The notes under the pieces are model-generated. The model was not told where the DNA came from, ran no database searches, and worked only from the letters and a program-made list of their open reading frames with translations. From Microbulbifer sp. HZ11 (GTDB taxonomy: Bacteria > Pseudomonadota > Gammaproteobacteria > Pseudomonadales > Cellvibrionaceae): DNA of 64,000 nucleotides. The stretch covers positions 1,240,001 through 1,304,000 of the forward strand of contig NZ_JELR01000001.1 of NCBI RefSeq assembly GCF_000708675.1, in the 5' to 3' direction. A program made the translations under genes and the position numbers. Of this stretch, positions 18,809 to 30,288 are shown piece by piece (positions within the stretch are counted from its first letter, which is position 1; each line of letters starts with the position of its first letter).

Positions 18809-18833
18809 TTCAGTGATCCGCTGGAACACCGGG

Positions 18834-19628
18834 TCAATAGGCAGATACGCCCCCATCCACGGCAAGGGCTTGCCCGGTGACATAGGTCATCGCCGGCGAG
18901 CACATCATCAGCATCGCGCTGACGACTTCTTCCGGTCTGCCCAATCGTTTCATCGGACATCCAGATGCGAAGGCAGCGTGTACCTGTTCCAGAGTCGCCC
19001 CCTCGGGGGTGTGCATTTCAGCAATCATCGGAGTCAAGGTGAAAAACGGGCAGATGGCATTGACTCGTACATTGTACCGCGCATATTCCACCGCGGCGGT
19101 GCGGGTCAGCCCCACCACGGAGTGCTTGGCCGCCGAATAAGGCGACGCTTTGGGAGCGCCGCCGATACCGGCCATTGAGCTTACATTCAAAATCACACCG
19201 CCGCCCTGAAGACGCATCCGTTTCAGTTGATGCTTCATCCCAAAGAACACCCCTTTCACATTGACCCGGTGTTGAAGGTCAAAGGTTTCTTCATCGACCT
19301 CTTCGAGGTACTGCAACGGTGGCGCGATGCCCGCATTGTTGATGGCAATATCCAGATAGCCAAAATTTTTCTGAGACAGTGCCACCAACGCAGCACAATC
19401 CGTTTCCGAAGAGACGTCACAAGCCATCGCCTGCACTTCGGCACCCATTGCTTTCAGTTTTTCCACCACGAGCATCAGGCCAGCGTTATTGATATCCCCC
19501 AGAACCAGCCTCGCTCCACGGCGCCCGAATTCTTCGGCAAGCAACGCGCCAAAACCGCTGGCAGCCCCGGTAATCAGCACTGTTTTTCCACTGAAATCCA
19601 GGAGCGGATCTCTGTAAGCGTTCACCAT
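18834..19628 (-). CDS. SDR family oxidoreductase
   Basis: A classical short-chain dehydrogenase/reductase (264 aa) using NAD(P). It has the nucleotide-binding GAASGFG, the structural NNAG, the catalytic Ser in NVSSMAG and the YSAAK catalytic pair. It is the last gene of the leftward acyl-CoA operon, starting 2 bp after the stop of the preceding SDR. The start at 19628 is chosen because it directly follows that stop. Likely substrate is a 3- or 4-hydroxyacyl-CoA or a related ketone (inference from neighbours). Confidence 0.85.
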   Translation of the reverse strand: MVNAYRDPLLDFSGKTVLITGAASGFGALLAEEFGRRGARLVLGDINNAGLMLVVEKLKAMGAEVQAMACDVSSETDCAALVALSQKNFGYLDIAINNAGIAPPLQYLEEVDEETFDLQHRVNVKGVFFGMKHQLKRMRLQGGGVILNVSSMAGIGGAPKASPYSAAKHSVVGLTRTAAVEYARYNVRVNAICPFFTLTPMIAEMHTPEGATLEQVHAAFASGCPMKRLGRPEEVVSAMLMMCSPAMTYVTGQALAVDGGVSAY

Positions 19629-19630
19629 GA

Positions 19631-20407
19631 TTACAGCCCTCCACAGGAAGTGAGGCCGCCATCCACCACTACGCATTCACCATTGGTATAACTGCCTGCA
19701 TCGGAAACCAGATACAGAACGGTACCCGCCATTTCTTCCGGTTCCGCGTGGCGGTGCATGGGGATATGACTGATGGCGGTCTTGTATATTTCCTCATGGG
19801 AGAACAAAGCACCGGCGAATTTCGTTTTGGTCAGGCCCGGTAGCAGTGCATTAACCCGGATGTTGAACTGGGCGCATTCTTTGGCAAAGGCTTTGGTCAT
19901 GTTGACCACCGCAGCCTTGGTAATGGAATAAATGCCCTGCCCGGCCCCCGGTTGTAATGCATTTATAGACGCCGTGTTCACGATGCAGCCACCACCGTGT
20001 TCCCGCATCAGTTTTCCGGCTTCTACAGACATAAAGAAGTAACCGCGAATATTGACCGCGACAGTCTTCTCGAAGGCGCCAAGATCCGTATCCAGAATAT
20101 GCCCGAAGTAAGGGTTGGTGGCAGCGTTGTTAACCAGAATATCCAATTTTCCGTAGTACTTTCGAATATGCGTGAATAACAGATGAATCTCTTCCATATT
20201 GCCGATATGGCAAGGGAGCGCTTCGGCCTTGCCACCCGCTTCGTTAATTGTGTTTGCTACCGCCTCACAGCCTTCAATTTTGCGGCTGGATACCAGCACA
20301 TGAGCACCCTGCTCTGCCAGCAGCCTGGCAATGGCCTCACCAATGCCACGGCTGGCACCGGTGACCAGGGCAACTTTCCCACTCAGATCAAAAAGATTTG
20401 TCGCCAT
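19631..20407 (-). CDS. SDR family oxidoreductase
   Basis: A 258-aa classical SDR with GASRGIG, NNAAT (in place of NNAG), the catalytic Ser in NTASINAL and the YSITK motif, ending in the family's DGGLTSCGGL. It is the fourth gene of the leftward acyl-CoA operon. The sequence resembles beta-ketoacyl-ACP/CoA reductase-like SDRs that sit beside ACAD11-type genes. Substrate unassigned; oxidation of a hydroxyacyl-CoA is likely from context. Confidence 0.85.
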   Translation of the reverse strand: MATNLFDLSGKVALVTGASRGIGEAIARLLAEQGAHVLVSSRKIEGCEAVANTINEAGGKAEALPCHIGNMEEIHLLFTHIRKYYGKLDILVNNAATNPYFGHILDTDLGAFEKTVAVNIRGYFFMSVEAGKLMREHGGGCIVNTASINALQPGAGQGIYSITKAAVVNMTKAFAKECAQFNIRVNALLPGLTKTKFAGALFSHEEIYKTAISHIPMHRHAEPEEMAGTVLYLVSDAGSYTNGECVVVDGGLTSCGGL

Positions 20408-20455
20408 TCAATTCTCCTAACGCATGATGCTGTTAATTAAGATACTTGCTTTTCT

Positions 20456-21505
20456 TCAAGACTCTTTTTCGATTACATCCAAAGCCAGTGCAGCCAGAGG
20501 CGTAACAAACACACCAAGCGTCGCTGCATTACTGCCGGACGCATTACCCTCCTGAGCACGTTTAGCGACGCCCTGAATGATTGCCGCCAGTCGAAAGAAG
20601 CTGAATGCGAGATAGAACGCCCAGTTGTCGATACCTGTGATTCCCATACGCTCACAGTACTGCGCTACATATTCCCGCTCACTCGGTATGCCAAGTCGTG
20701 TTCTGTTCACACCCATCAACCCGGAAATATTGCCACTGTCGACAGGCATACGCAGTTGCATGCACTGATAGGCAAGATCAGCAAACGGGTGCCCCAGAGT
20801 AGAGAGCTCCCAGTCCAGCACCGCAATAGCCCGGGGTTCAACAGGGTGGAACACCATGTTGTCGAGACGGTAATCCCCGTGCACCAGTGCTACCCGGCCA
20901 TCGTCTTCGGGCAGGTTGTCACCCAGCCACCGAATCAGCTGATCCATCGCATCGATGGTTTGCAGTTCTGATGCGCTATATTGTCTATGCCAACGGTCGA
21001 ACTGTCGCTCAAAGTAGTTACCCGGCCGGCCGTAATCCGATAGCCCGACGGCTTCAACATCGACGCTATGGAGCCTTGCCAGTACTCGGTTCATTTCGTC
21101 ATAGAACCCGGTGCGCTCTTTGCAATTGAGCTCCGGTAGTGCGGCATCCCAGAATATTCGGCCGCCACAGTACTCCATGACATAGAACATCGAGCCGATC
21201 ACATTGCGATCTTCACACAGGTGAAAAACGTTTGGCACAGGTACATCACTATCTGCCAGTGCGCGCATCACACGAAACTCACGATCTACCGCATGAGCAG
21301 ATTTCAGCAGCTTCCCCGGCGGTTGCCGCCGCAGTACATAGAGGCCCGCGTCAGTCTCCACCTTGAAGGTGGGATTGGATTGCCCCCCGGAGAATTTCGT
21401 CGCCCGTACCACACCATCAAACCCGGGGAGAATTTCTCTCAGGTAGCCGCGCAAGCTTTCTATATCCAATTGATCAACGAGGCCCGCGTGGTTTACTTCA
21501 GACAT
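20456..21505 (-). CDS. APH-type phosphotransferase (ACAD10/11 kinase-like)
   Basis: A 349-aa member of the aminoglycoside-phosphotransferase fold. It has the N-lobe RATKFSGGQSNPTFKVET and VLRRQP, the catalytic HGDYRLDN and the metal-binding LDWELSTLGHPFADLAY. It is not an antibiotic-resistance gene: this subgroup is the separate form of the kinase domain fused to acyl-CoA dehydrogenase in ACAD10/ACAD11. Relatives such as LvaA phosphorylate 4-hydroxyacyl-CoA so that the dehydrogenase partner can remove the phosphate. Its ATG immediately follows the stop of the dehydrogenase gene (TGAATG), indicating coupled translation. The 4-hydroxyacyl-CoA substrate is inferred from this pairing. Confidence 0.85.
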   Translation of the reverse strand: MSEVNHAGLVDQLDIESLRGYLREILPGFDGVVRATKFSGGQSNPTFKVETDAGLYVLRRQPPGKLLKSAHAVDREFRVMRALADSDVPVPNVFHLCEDRNVIGSMFYVMEYCGGRIFWDAALPELNCKERTGFYDEMNRVLARLHSVDVEAVGLSDYGRPGNYFERQFDRWHRQYSASELQTIDAMDQLIRWLGDNLPEDDGRVALVHGDYRLDNMVFHPVEPRAIAVLDWELSTLGHPFADLAYQCMQLRMPVDSGNISGLMGVNRTRLGIPSEREYVAQYCERMGITGIDNWAFYLAFSFFRLAAIIQGVAKRAQEGNASGSNAATLGVFVTPLAALALDVIEKES

Positions 21506-22729
21506 TCACTCCTCCTGTTGCGCGGTAGCAGCGTAAGCGGTGGCAAGATTGCGGCCGAGCTGCATCATGTGTACCTGATCAGGTCCATCGGCAATACGAA
21601 TGGTGCGTGCATAACTGTAGGCTCGCGCAAGGTGCAGGTCCTGCCCCAACCCCGCGGCACCATGGATCTGGATTGCGCGATCGATCACTCTGCATGCCAT
21701 ATTAGGCGCAACGATTTTGATCATAGCGATCAGGTCACGGGCCGCCTTATTGCCATTCCGGTCCATCTCATCTGCGGCTTTCAGGGTCAGTAATCGCGCC
21801 TGCTCTATTTCGCATGCAGAGGTTGCAATATCCTCACGCACCGAACCTTGCTTAATCATCGGTCGGCCGAAAACCACACGACGTTCAGCCCGTATTGACA
21901 TCATTTCCAGTGCACGCTGCGCTTGTCCTATCAGGCGCATACAATGATGGATGCGGCCCGGGCCGAGGCGGCCCTGGGCGATCTCGAACCCACGCCCTTC
22001 CCCGAGAATCAGGTTTTCTTTTGGTACCCGAACATTGTCAAACTGGATTTCCGCATGCCCTTCAGGTGCATCCTCGTAACCGAACACGCTCATCGGGCGG
22101 ATAACTTTGACTCCCGGTGTATTCATAGGGACAAGAATCTGGGATTGCTGTCGATAGCGGTCTTCGCTGTCCGGTGCAGTCTTGCCCATCACGATCATGA
22201 TTTGGCAGCGCTTGTTCATTGCACCACTAATGTAGAACTTGTGCCCGTTGATTACATACTCATCGCCATCACGCACAATACTCGTTGCAATATTCGTCGC
22301 ATCGCTCGAGGCCACTTTTGGCTCGGTCATGGCGAAGGCGGAGCGAATTTCACCTTGGAGCAATGGCTTCAGCCAGCGTTCCTGCTGCTCTGGTGAACCG
22401 TACTGAGCAAGCACTTCCATATTGCCAGTATCGGGCGCGCTACAATTGAAGATTTCAGAAGAGAACCCGACCCGTCCCATTTCTTCCGCCAGCGGCGCGT
22501 ACTCGAGATTCGTCAGTCCCGCCCCCCATTCACTGTCCGATAGGAACAGATTCCACAGCCCCGCCTCTTTAGCCTTGCGTTTGAGAGTTTTCATGATTGG
22601 CGGCTCGCCCCAACGGTCCAGTTCGAGCTGCTGATAATAAGCTTGCTCAACCGGAACTACTTCCACCGCCATGAACTGTTTCAGCTGCGTAAGCAGTGTC
22701 TGTACCTTCGGGGAATATTCAAAATGCAT
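21506..22729 (-). CDS. Acyl-CoA dehydrogenase, ACAD11-like
   Basis: A 407-aa FAD-dependent acyl-CoA dehydrogenase family enzyme. It shows the AFAMTEP and SSDATNI flavin/substrate region and the C-terminal [23 protein letters not shown] typical of the long ACAD10/11 group. Together with the adjacent APH-type kinase it should convert phosphorylated 4-hydroxyacyl-CoA to an enoyl-CoA, as in 4-hydroxy fatty acid or levulinate catabolism. It is the second gene of the operon, 35 bp after the histidine phosphatase gene. The start at 22729 ([10 protein letters not shown]) has a weak GGGA site. Confidence 0.9.
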   Translation of the reverse strand: MHFEYSPKVQTLLTQLKQFMAVEVVPVEQAYYQQLELDRWGEPPIMKTLKRKAKEAGLWNLFLSDSEWGAGLTNLEYAPLAEEMGRVGFSSEIFNCSAPDTGNMEVLAQYGSPEQQERWLKPLLQGEIRSAFAMTEPKVASSDATNIATSIVRDGDEYVINGHKFYISGAMNKRCQIMIVMGKTAPDSEDRYRQQSQILVPMNTPGVKVIRPMSVFGYEDAPEGHAEIQFDNVRVPKENLILGEGRGFEIAQGRLGPGRIHHCMRLIGQAQRALEMMSIRAERRVVFGRPMIKQGSVREDIATSACEIEQARLLTLKAADEMDRNGNKAARDLIAMIKIVAPNMACRVIDRAIQIHGAAGLGQDLHLARAYSYARTIRIADGPDQVHMMQLGRNLATAYAATAQQEE

Positions 22730-22764
22730 CGCGCAGTCCCTTATTCATTCTCATGTCAAACAGC

Positions 22765-23436
22765 CTAGCTGTACGTAATAAATTCTCGACGCTCGCGGTA
22801 ATCAAGGTGTGGAACATGGTTGAAGCTGTGTAACGTAGTCCCACTGCGCCCGGCAAAAAAGTGACTGACGGCGGTATTTTTTATCTGCATATTCAACTGC
22901 GGCATGCAGAGGGAAGAAGCTCCCAGAGTCTGCCGCACCATCATCGCAATAGCACCACCAGAACTCACTACCAGGGTTCGCCCACCTTTACCCCCCAACG
23001 CCAACACCGCGAGTACTTCTTCAATACGCTGCTCAAACTGCTGCCAGCTTTCAGTGGCCTCGATTTCACCACTGGACCAGGCGTGCAGCGCCATTTTCAG
23101 GAACCGATAGTAATCCTCACGGACAGCTCTCGAGTGCGGCGCAGCCCGGGGATTTTTTTCGGCATAGGCGCTCATTACGCGCTTGAAATCGAATTCATTC
23201 AGTTGCGGTAGTTCTTGCGCCCCTTGGTAATCGAGCCCCAGGCCTTCACAGATACCTTGAACGGTTTGCCGGTGGCGCAGCAGGTTGCCACTTACGACGC
23301 GGTCAAACTGCAGCCCCTCTTTCGCCCAATGCTCCCCCAGCCAACGCGCCTGCTGCCAACCCAGCCCAGAGAGCTGGTCATAGTTGTCACTGCCGAACGA
23401 CGCCTGGCCGTGCCGCACCACGCATATTTCAGACAT
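22765..23436 (-). CDS. Histidine phosphatase family protein
   Basis: A 223-aa protein of the phosphoglycerate-mutase-like histidine phosphatase clan. It has the N-terminal catalytic motif VVRHGQAS and the downstream VVSSGGAIAMMV region, where Ser-Ser replaces the usual Ser-His. The ATG at 23436 has a GGAGG site and starts at the family position, so the longer frame to 23499 is rejected. First gene of the acyl-CoA operon, divergent from a LysR regulator. A phosphatase next to an acyl-CoA kinase suggests hydrolysis of a phosphorylated acyl intermediate, but this is inference. Confidence 0.85.
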   Translation of the reverse strand: MSEICVVRHGQASFGSDNYDQLSGLGWQQARWLGEHWAKEGLQFDRVVSGNLLRHRQTVQGICEGLGLDYQGAQELPQLNEFDFKRVMSAYAEKNPRAAPHSRAVREDYYRFLKMALHAWSSGEIEATESWQQFEQRIEEVLAVLALGGKGGRTLVVSSGGAIAMMVRQTLGASSLCMPQLNMQIKNTAVSHFFAGRSGTTLHSFNHVPHLDYRERREFITYS

Positions 23437-23629
23437 CGCCTGTCCTCCACTCCCGTTACACAGCCGGTGGATACATATCTTCTTCTGACCAGGTCTCAAA
23501 TGATATGTACCGCTCCGTCGTTGGCAGACAAACCTAACGACTTACCGTAGATCATTGAAATTTATTATGTAAATATCGAAACATTCACAGCAGTGATGAA
23601 CTGCCCAAACGATGACGAGAGCCGTGACC

Positions 23630-24520
23630 ATGCAGTTGCAGAAAATGGATATGAATCTGTTCCCGGTACTGGACGCGATATACACCACCCGAAATCTGAC
23701 CCGTACAGCGGAGCAACTACATCTTACCCAGCCTGCAGTGAGCAACGCGCTCGCACGCTTACGGCGCGCTCTCGGTGACCAGCTGTTTAGCCGTACGCCA
23801 AACGGCATGTGTCCGACACCGTTCACCGAGCAAATCATGCCCCAAGTGCAACAGGCGTTGTCGTTGCTTGCGAGTAGCGTGGCAGAACACCACCGGTTTG
23901 AGCCGGCAGCGGCAACGAGGACTCTGCGGGTGTCTATGAACGATATGGCAGAAACTCTGGTGTTACCGCGATTGCTGGAGCACCTGCAGGCCCGAGCGCC
24001 GGGGATCAGCGTCGAGTCTTACTATGTACCGAGAGACCAGCTGGTGAAGGAGCTGGGGGCGAACAGCCTGGATTTTGCCCTTGATGTGCCAATGATCTCC
24101 GCAACCCAGCTGAACCAGCACAGACTGTCTGCGGATCGCTACCAGTGTATGTTGCGCCCCGATCACCCCCTGGCAGAGGAGGCCAGTCTGACGCTGGATC
24201 AATATCTGGATCTGGAGCATATACACGTGTCCAGCCGTCGCAGTGGTCCAGGTGTCGCGGACATCGCCCTCAATAAGCTCGGGCGCCGGCGCAGGGTAAA
24301 ACTCCGGGTACAGCACTACCGGGTTGCCCCATTGGTAGTGCTCAAGACAGATCTGGCATTGACCGTACCGCTCAGCCTGGCACAACAATACCCGGCCAAA
24401 CGTTTCGAGCTACCCTTCCAGATCCCACAGATGGACTGGCATCTTCTGTGGCATCGCAGTCAGGACGAGGATGGCGCCCATCAATGGCTACGGGAGCAGA
24501 TACTCGGCCTGTTTGGGTGA
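23630..24520 (+). CDS. LysR-type transcriptional regulator
   Basis: A 296-aa LysR regulator. The N-terminal winged helix-turn-helix is clear (MDMNLFPVLDAIYTTRNLTRTAEQLHLTQPAVSNALARLRRALGD up to LFSRT), followed by an effector-binding domain with the RVSMNDMAET start. It diverges from the acyl-CoA operon, so it is likely to control that operon and itself. The frame opens at 23612 (ATG without ribosome site); the ATG at 23630 with GAGAG upstream is preferred, and 23645 (MDMNLF) is also possible. The inducer is unknown, perhaps an acyl-CoA or free acid. Confidence 0.85.
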   Translation: MQLQKMDMNLFPVLDAIYTTRNLTRTAEQLHLTQPAVSNALARLRRALGDQLFSRTPNGMCPTPFTEQIMPQVQQALSLLASSVAEHHRFEPAAATRTLRVSMNDMAETLVLPRLLEHLQARAPGISVESYYVPRDQLVKELGANSLDFALDVPMISATQLNQHRLSADRYQCMLRPDHPLAEEASLTLDQYLDLEHIHVSSRRSGPGVADIALNKLGRRRRVKLRVQHYRVAPLVVLKTDLALTVPLSLAQQYPAKRFELPFQIPQMDWHLLWHRSQDEDGAHQWLREQILGLFG

Positions 24521-24672
24521 AACAGTGAGGTAGGAGTAGTGGAACCCGTCAAGGGATCAACACGCTATCCCCATCTCCGGCCTTACCTCCTTTCCTAGCG
24601 CTGAAAGCCAGAGGTTTCGATCGGATTGGTCACTGCGGGCTAGCCTGAACAATTGCTATCCTTGAGCCAGAA

Positions 24673-24690
24673 TATGCAACTTTTTGCATA
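24673..24690. promoter_or_regulatory. Inverted repeat TATGCAA-N4-TTGCATA upstream of fadH
   Basis: A perfect 7-bp inverted repeat with a CTTT spacer, about 75 bp before the fadH start. The size and symmetry fit a TetR/FadR- or PsrA-like operator, but I cannot name the regulator. Confidence 0.4.
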
Positions 24691-24693
24691 TAA

Positions 24694-26796
<2,103 letters not shown>

Positions 26797-26814
26797 ACCC
26801 GCCGATCTCCACTT

Positions 26815-26844
26815 CTGCTGGGTGCCTGAGCGGGCACCCAGCAG
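26815..26844 (+). terminator. Strong hairpin after fadH
   Basis: CTGCTGGGTGCC pairs perfectly with GGCACCCAGCAG around TGAGCG, 18 bp past the fadH stop. There is no T-tract, so it is a likely RNA-end or processing hairpin rather than a canonical terminator. Confidence 0.5.
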
Positions 26845-27051
26845 ACGCATTCGCACTCAATCTCCCCACTCCTTATCCCAATCTCTCGCCAGCATTCAGA
26901 CAATCACAGCAGAATTCCACAGGCTGACTATACTCTATCGTACGGAACAGTCCGCCAGGAAAGCGGATATAGCGCCTGGATACCGATAGCGAAAACCCAG
27001 GTCCGCACCTCCTTACCCCGAAAATAACGATCAACAGGGATAGTTTCCAAA

Positions 27052-30000
27052 ATGGCCACCAGTGCGACCGCCGTTTCCTTTTCCGAACTGCTTATGCAGG
27101 CCAAACCTCGGGTACTGCAACATATCGCCCGACTCCCGCCGCCCTACACCGTCTTCTTTTCCCTATCTGACGGAGCGCAACGAGCCAAGGTCTGCCACGA
27201 AACTGCGCACGATATTGATGCCCTTTGGCTGAAACTCGCCAATCAGGCTCGTAAAATTATCAAAAGCGCCAAAATAACACCCTGCTGGTTCCGCATAGAC
27301 TGGGTTACCCGCAGGGAAACGATGAGCTGGGAGCGCCTCAATACACGATTTAAAAATACCAAGCGCGGCTACTTCCGCTACGGGCTAGCACTCGACGCTG
27401 AGTGTAAAATTGCATTTCTCGAACAGGAATTAAACGGCAACGCAATGCTCTACGGTGGAAACAAGATCCACCATGTAGTCATCAACCGACAGAAATTTCG
27501 TGCCTATACCGATACAAGGTTCGGCCCAAAGACGCCTCTCGAGTTCGACGACCAGGCGTCAGTGAGCGTATTGAGCACTGAAGGGATTTTTCTGGACTCC
27601 AAGGACATCAAAACACCTCCAAAGCCTTTATACGGGCCCGGGAGGAATGCGGGCCGCAGAATTATCGAAGAGCTCGACGAAGGATCCACCTACCAACTGA
27701 TCGAATCTAGTGGTAAATACCTGGCTAGCCAGGTAAAACCCAATGGACGTTTCTACTACGGTTGGCACTGCTGCTTTGATCGCCCGATCAACACATACAA
27801 CACGTTGCGTCACACCAGCTCCATCTACGCACTGACCGAAGCCTGGGAAGCCACTGGAGATGCCGAAATGAAAAAGGCTATCGACCGGGCGTTACACTAT
27901 CTTACCGGGAAACTCATCCAGCACACCCAGCTGCCATCCGGTGACAAGGCAGCGTTCCTACTAGAAGCAAATGGCGAAATTAAACTGGGAGGCAATGCGG
28001 TCTGCCTACTGGCACTGACCAAATACAGTGAGGTTACCGGAACAAAAAAATATCTGAGTCTTCTTGAAGAGCTTGCGCTGGGCATCCAGTACATGCAGGA
28101 CAAAAATTCAGGAAAATTCGTCCATGTCCTTCAGTATCCAGATCTTACAGTAAAAGAAGAATTTCGCATTATTTACTACGACGGCGAAGCGGCATTCGGA
28201 TTGATGCGCCTCTATGGATTAACCAAAGACGATCGCTGGCTTCAGACTGTAGAAAAGGCATTCGACTACTTTATCGATAACAAACACTGGCAAGCCCATG
28301 ACCACTGGCTTAGCTACTGCGTGAACGAGCTCACACTCTACCGCCCCAAAGAAAAGTACTACCAGTTTGGCATACGGAATGTCGCTGGCTATCTCGATTT
28401 CGTGTTAGAGCGTATTACCACTTTTCCCACTCTACTCGAACTGATGATGGCCGCTGAAAAAATGGTATCTCGACTTCGAAATCAGGAAGAGTTCACGCAT
28501 TTACTCGCGCAACTTGACCTGGAAAAATTCTACAAAGCACTGCATACGCGCGCAGAATACTTGCTGAATGGCTACTATTGGCCGGAATACGCCATGTATT
28601 TCGAAAACCCGAAACGCATCCTTGGCAGTTTTTTCATTCGCCACCACGCGTTTCGAGTCCGTATTGATGATGTGGAGCACTACCTTTCCGGATTTATCGC
28701 CTATCGAAACCATTTGATTCAAAAAACACCAAAAGACACCAAAGCAATCCCCCCCCTAAGTGCACCGCCAAAATCTGCCGACATTAGCCATCAACAACCT
28801 GTAAAAATTACCACAGCAGATAATCGCCCTATTCCAGTAGCAGATAACTGGAATAGGCATAACCTGACCCAGGCCACCTCGGGAGACTGGCTCACTCCAC
28901 CAAAAGATTCCTGGCGGGCCACGGGCCTATGTATATTTTCCCCCGGCATGCGCCCTGGCAATATGGTGGTACTCAGGCCTGAAAACGACAAACGGTTTAT
29001 CCACCCCACTCAATTGCGAAATTTACGCTACACACCACAGGCGATTATCACTGACAATCCGGAGTTCCGACCTACTGACAGCACTCCGGTATTGAAAGTC
29101 AGCGAAGTACGGAAAGCGATACTGGATATTGGTCGATTCTCAAGAAAGCAGCTCCAGGGAAAGCTGATTGGCATCACAGGAAGTTCGGGCAAAACCACCA
29201 GTGTTGCAATGCTGCAACATGTTCTGAGCCCGTGGGGCACCATTGGCAGGACCGAACACAACGCTAATCTCCCACTGGGGATATCCTGGAACCTTGCGTC
29301 GATCCCTTGGGACGCAAAATTTACCGTTCTCGAAATGGCAATCGGCAACATGCAATTGAACTCTTCAATCGCACGGCCCGACGTTGCCATGATCACCAAT
29401 ATCCACCCTGCACACCTGGAGTATCACCACAACACAGAGGAAATTGCGAGGAAAAAAAGTCGAATTTTCTCCGGTATGGGACCCGGTTCTATCGCAGTCA
29501 TCAATCGGGATATAGCAGAGTGGCCGATAATCGAAGCCGAAGCTAAAAAATTTAGTCTCAGGATCATCTCATTTGGCCAACACTCTAAGAGTGATTTCCG
29601 CCTGAACCAATACGATTCGTCCACGGGCGCAGCGATTGCCACTGCACGCGGTGAAGCACTGTCTTTCACTACCGGGGCTCCGGGTTTACACATGGCCATG
29701 AATAGCCTGGCTTGTCTGGCGTGCGTTGATGCTTTGGGTCTGGATCCTCGTATCGCGCTTCCCCTGCTCCCTTTATTTACCCCACTTCCAGGGCGTGGCA
29801 GCTTATCCAAAGTGAACATACGGGGTAAAAAAATCAATCTTATCGACGAAGCCTATAACGCCAACCCCGCGTCGATGCAGGCCGCTTTACAATTGATCAA
29901 ACATACGCCTCTTGCACATGATTCCGCCAAGAAAATTCTTGTTCTTGGCGATATGTTGGAACTTGGCGATAACTCCCGCCACTACCACGAATCACTTGCC

Positions 30001-30237
30001 CCCCACATTAGCGAAACGGGTGCACAAAAGGTATTCCTTCTCGGTGAGCAGATGAGGAACCTAAACCCAAAGTTGGCTGAACAAGGTATAGACAGTAGCG
30101 TCTACGCCGACTCCAAGGCTCTGAAAAAAGCGCTGACCCGCTCTCTGAGTGAGGAGGATCTTCTATTATTCAAGGGTTCACACGGAAGTGGGTTACACCT
30201 TCTGGTCAAGGAACTATTGGAGCTGGATACCGCTTAG
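27052..30237 (+). CDS. MurF-like ligase fused to an alpha/alpha-toroid region
   Basis: A 1061-aa protein of novel architecture. Residues about 1-200 are unassigned. Residues about 210-590 look like an alpha/alpha-toroid (helical repeats such as SSIYALTEAWEATGDAEMKKAIDRAL, IIYYDGEAAFGLMRLYGL), a fold found in hydrolases and epimerases acting on glycans. Residues about 610-1061 form a full Mur ligase: a substrate domain, the ATP loop GSSGKTT (710-716), the LEMAIG and ITNIHPAHLEYH Mur motifs and the C-terminal DEAYNANPASM and GDMLELG motifs characteristic of MurF. It is a second, non-housekeeping MurF-type enzyme, so it probably joins an amino acid or peptide to an unknown acceptor. It is followed by a serine hydrolase gene 51 bp downstream. 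Confidence 0.75.
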   Translation: MATSATAVSFSELLMQAKPRVLQHIARLPPPYTVFFSLSDGAQRAKVCHETAHDIDALWLKLANQARKIIKSAKITPCWFRIDWVTRRETMSWERLNTRFKNTKRGYFRYGLALDAECKIAFLEQELNGNAMLYGGNKIHHVVINRQKFRAYTDTRFGPKTPLEFDDQASVSVLSTEGIFLDSKDIKTPPKPLYGPGRNAGRRIIEELDEGSTYQLIESSGKYLASQVKPNGRFYYGWHCCFDRPINTYNTLRHTSSIYALTEAWEATGDAEMKKAIDRALHYLTGKLIQHTQLPSGDKAAFLLEANGEIKLGGNAVCLLALTKYSEVTGTKKYLSLLEELALGIQYMQDKNSGKFVHVLQYPDLTVKEEFRIIYYDGEAAFGLMRLYGLTKDDRWLQTVEKAFDYFIDNKHWQAHDHWLSYCVNELTLYRPKEKYYQFGIRNVAGYLDFVLERITTFPTLLELMMAAEKMVSRLRNQEEFTHLLAQLDLEKFYKALHTRAEYLLNGYYWPEYAMYFENPKRILGSFFIRHHAFRVRIDDVEHYLSGFIAYRNHLIQKTPKDTKAIPPLSAPPKSADISHQQPVKITTADNRPIPVADNWNRHNLTQATSGDWLTPPKDSWRATGLCIFSPGMRPGNMVVLRPENDKRFIHPTQLRNLRYTPQAIITDNPEFRPTDSTPVLKVSEVRKAILDIGRFSRKQLQGKLIGITGSSGKTTSVAMLQHVLSPWGTIGRTEHNANLPLGISWNLASIPWDAKFTVLEMAIGNMQLNSSIARPDVAMITNIHPAHLEYHHNTEEIARKKSRIFSGMGPGSIAVINRDIAEWPIIEAEAKKFSLRIISFGQHSKSDFRLNQYDSSTGAAIATARGEALSFTTGAPGLHMAMNSLACLACVDALGLDPRIALPLLPLFTPLPGRGSLSKVNIRGKKINLIDEAYNANPASMQAALQLIKHTPLAHDSAKKILVLGDMLELGDNSRHYHESLAPHISETGAQKVFLLGEQMRNLNPKLAEQGIDSSVYADSKALKKALTRSLSEEDLLLFKGSHGSGLHLLVKELLELDTA

Positions 30238-30288
30238 TACTGTTGAATATGGCGTGATGTAACAATCAGGATAGGTCTGGATAAACAA

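Noticed and set aside
20456..21505. Aminoglycoside resistance by phosphotransferase
   Set aside because: The protein belongs with ACAD10/11-type kinases, is coupled to an acyl-CoA dehydrogenase and shows no sign of a resistance context.
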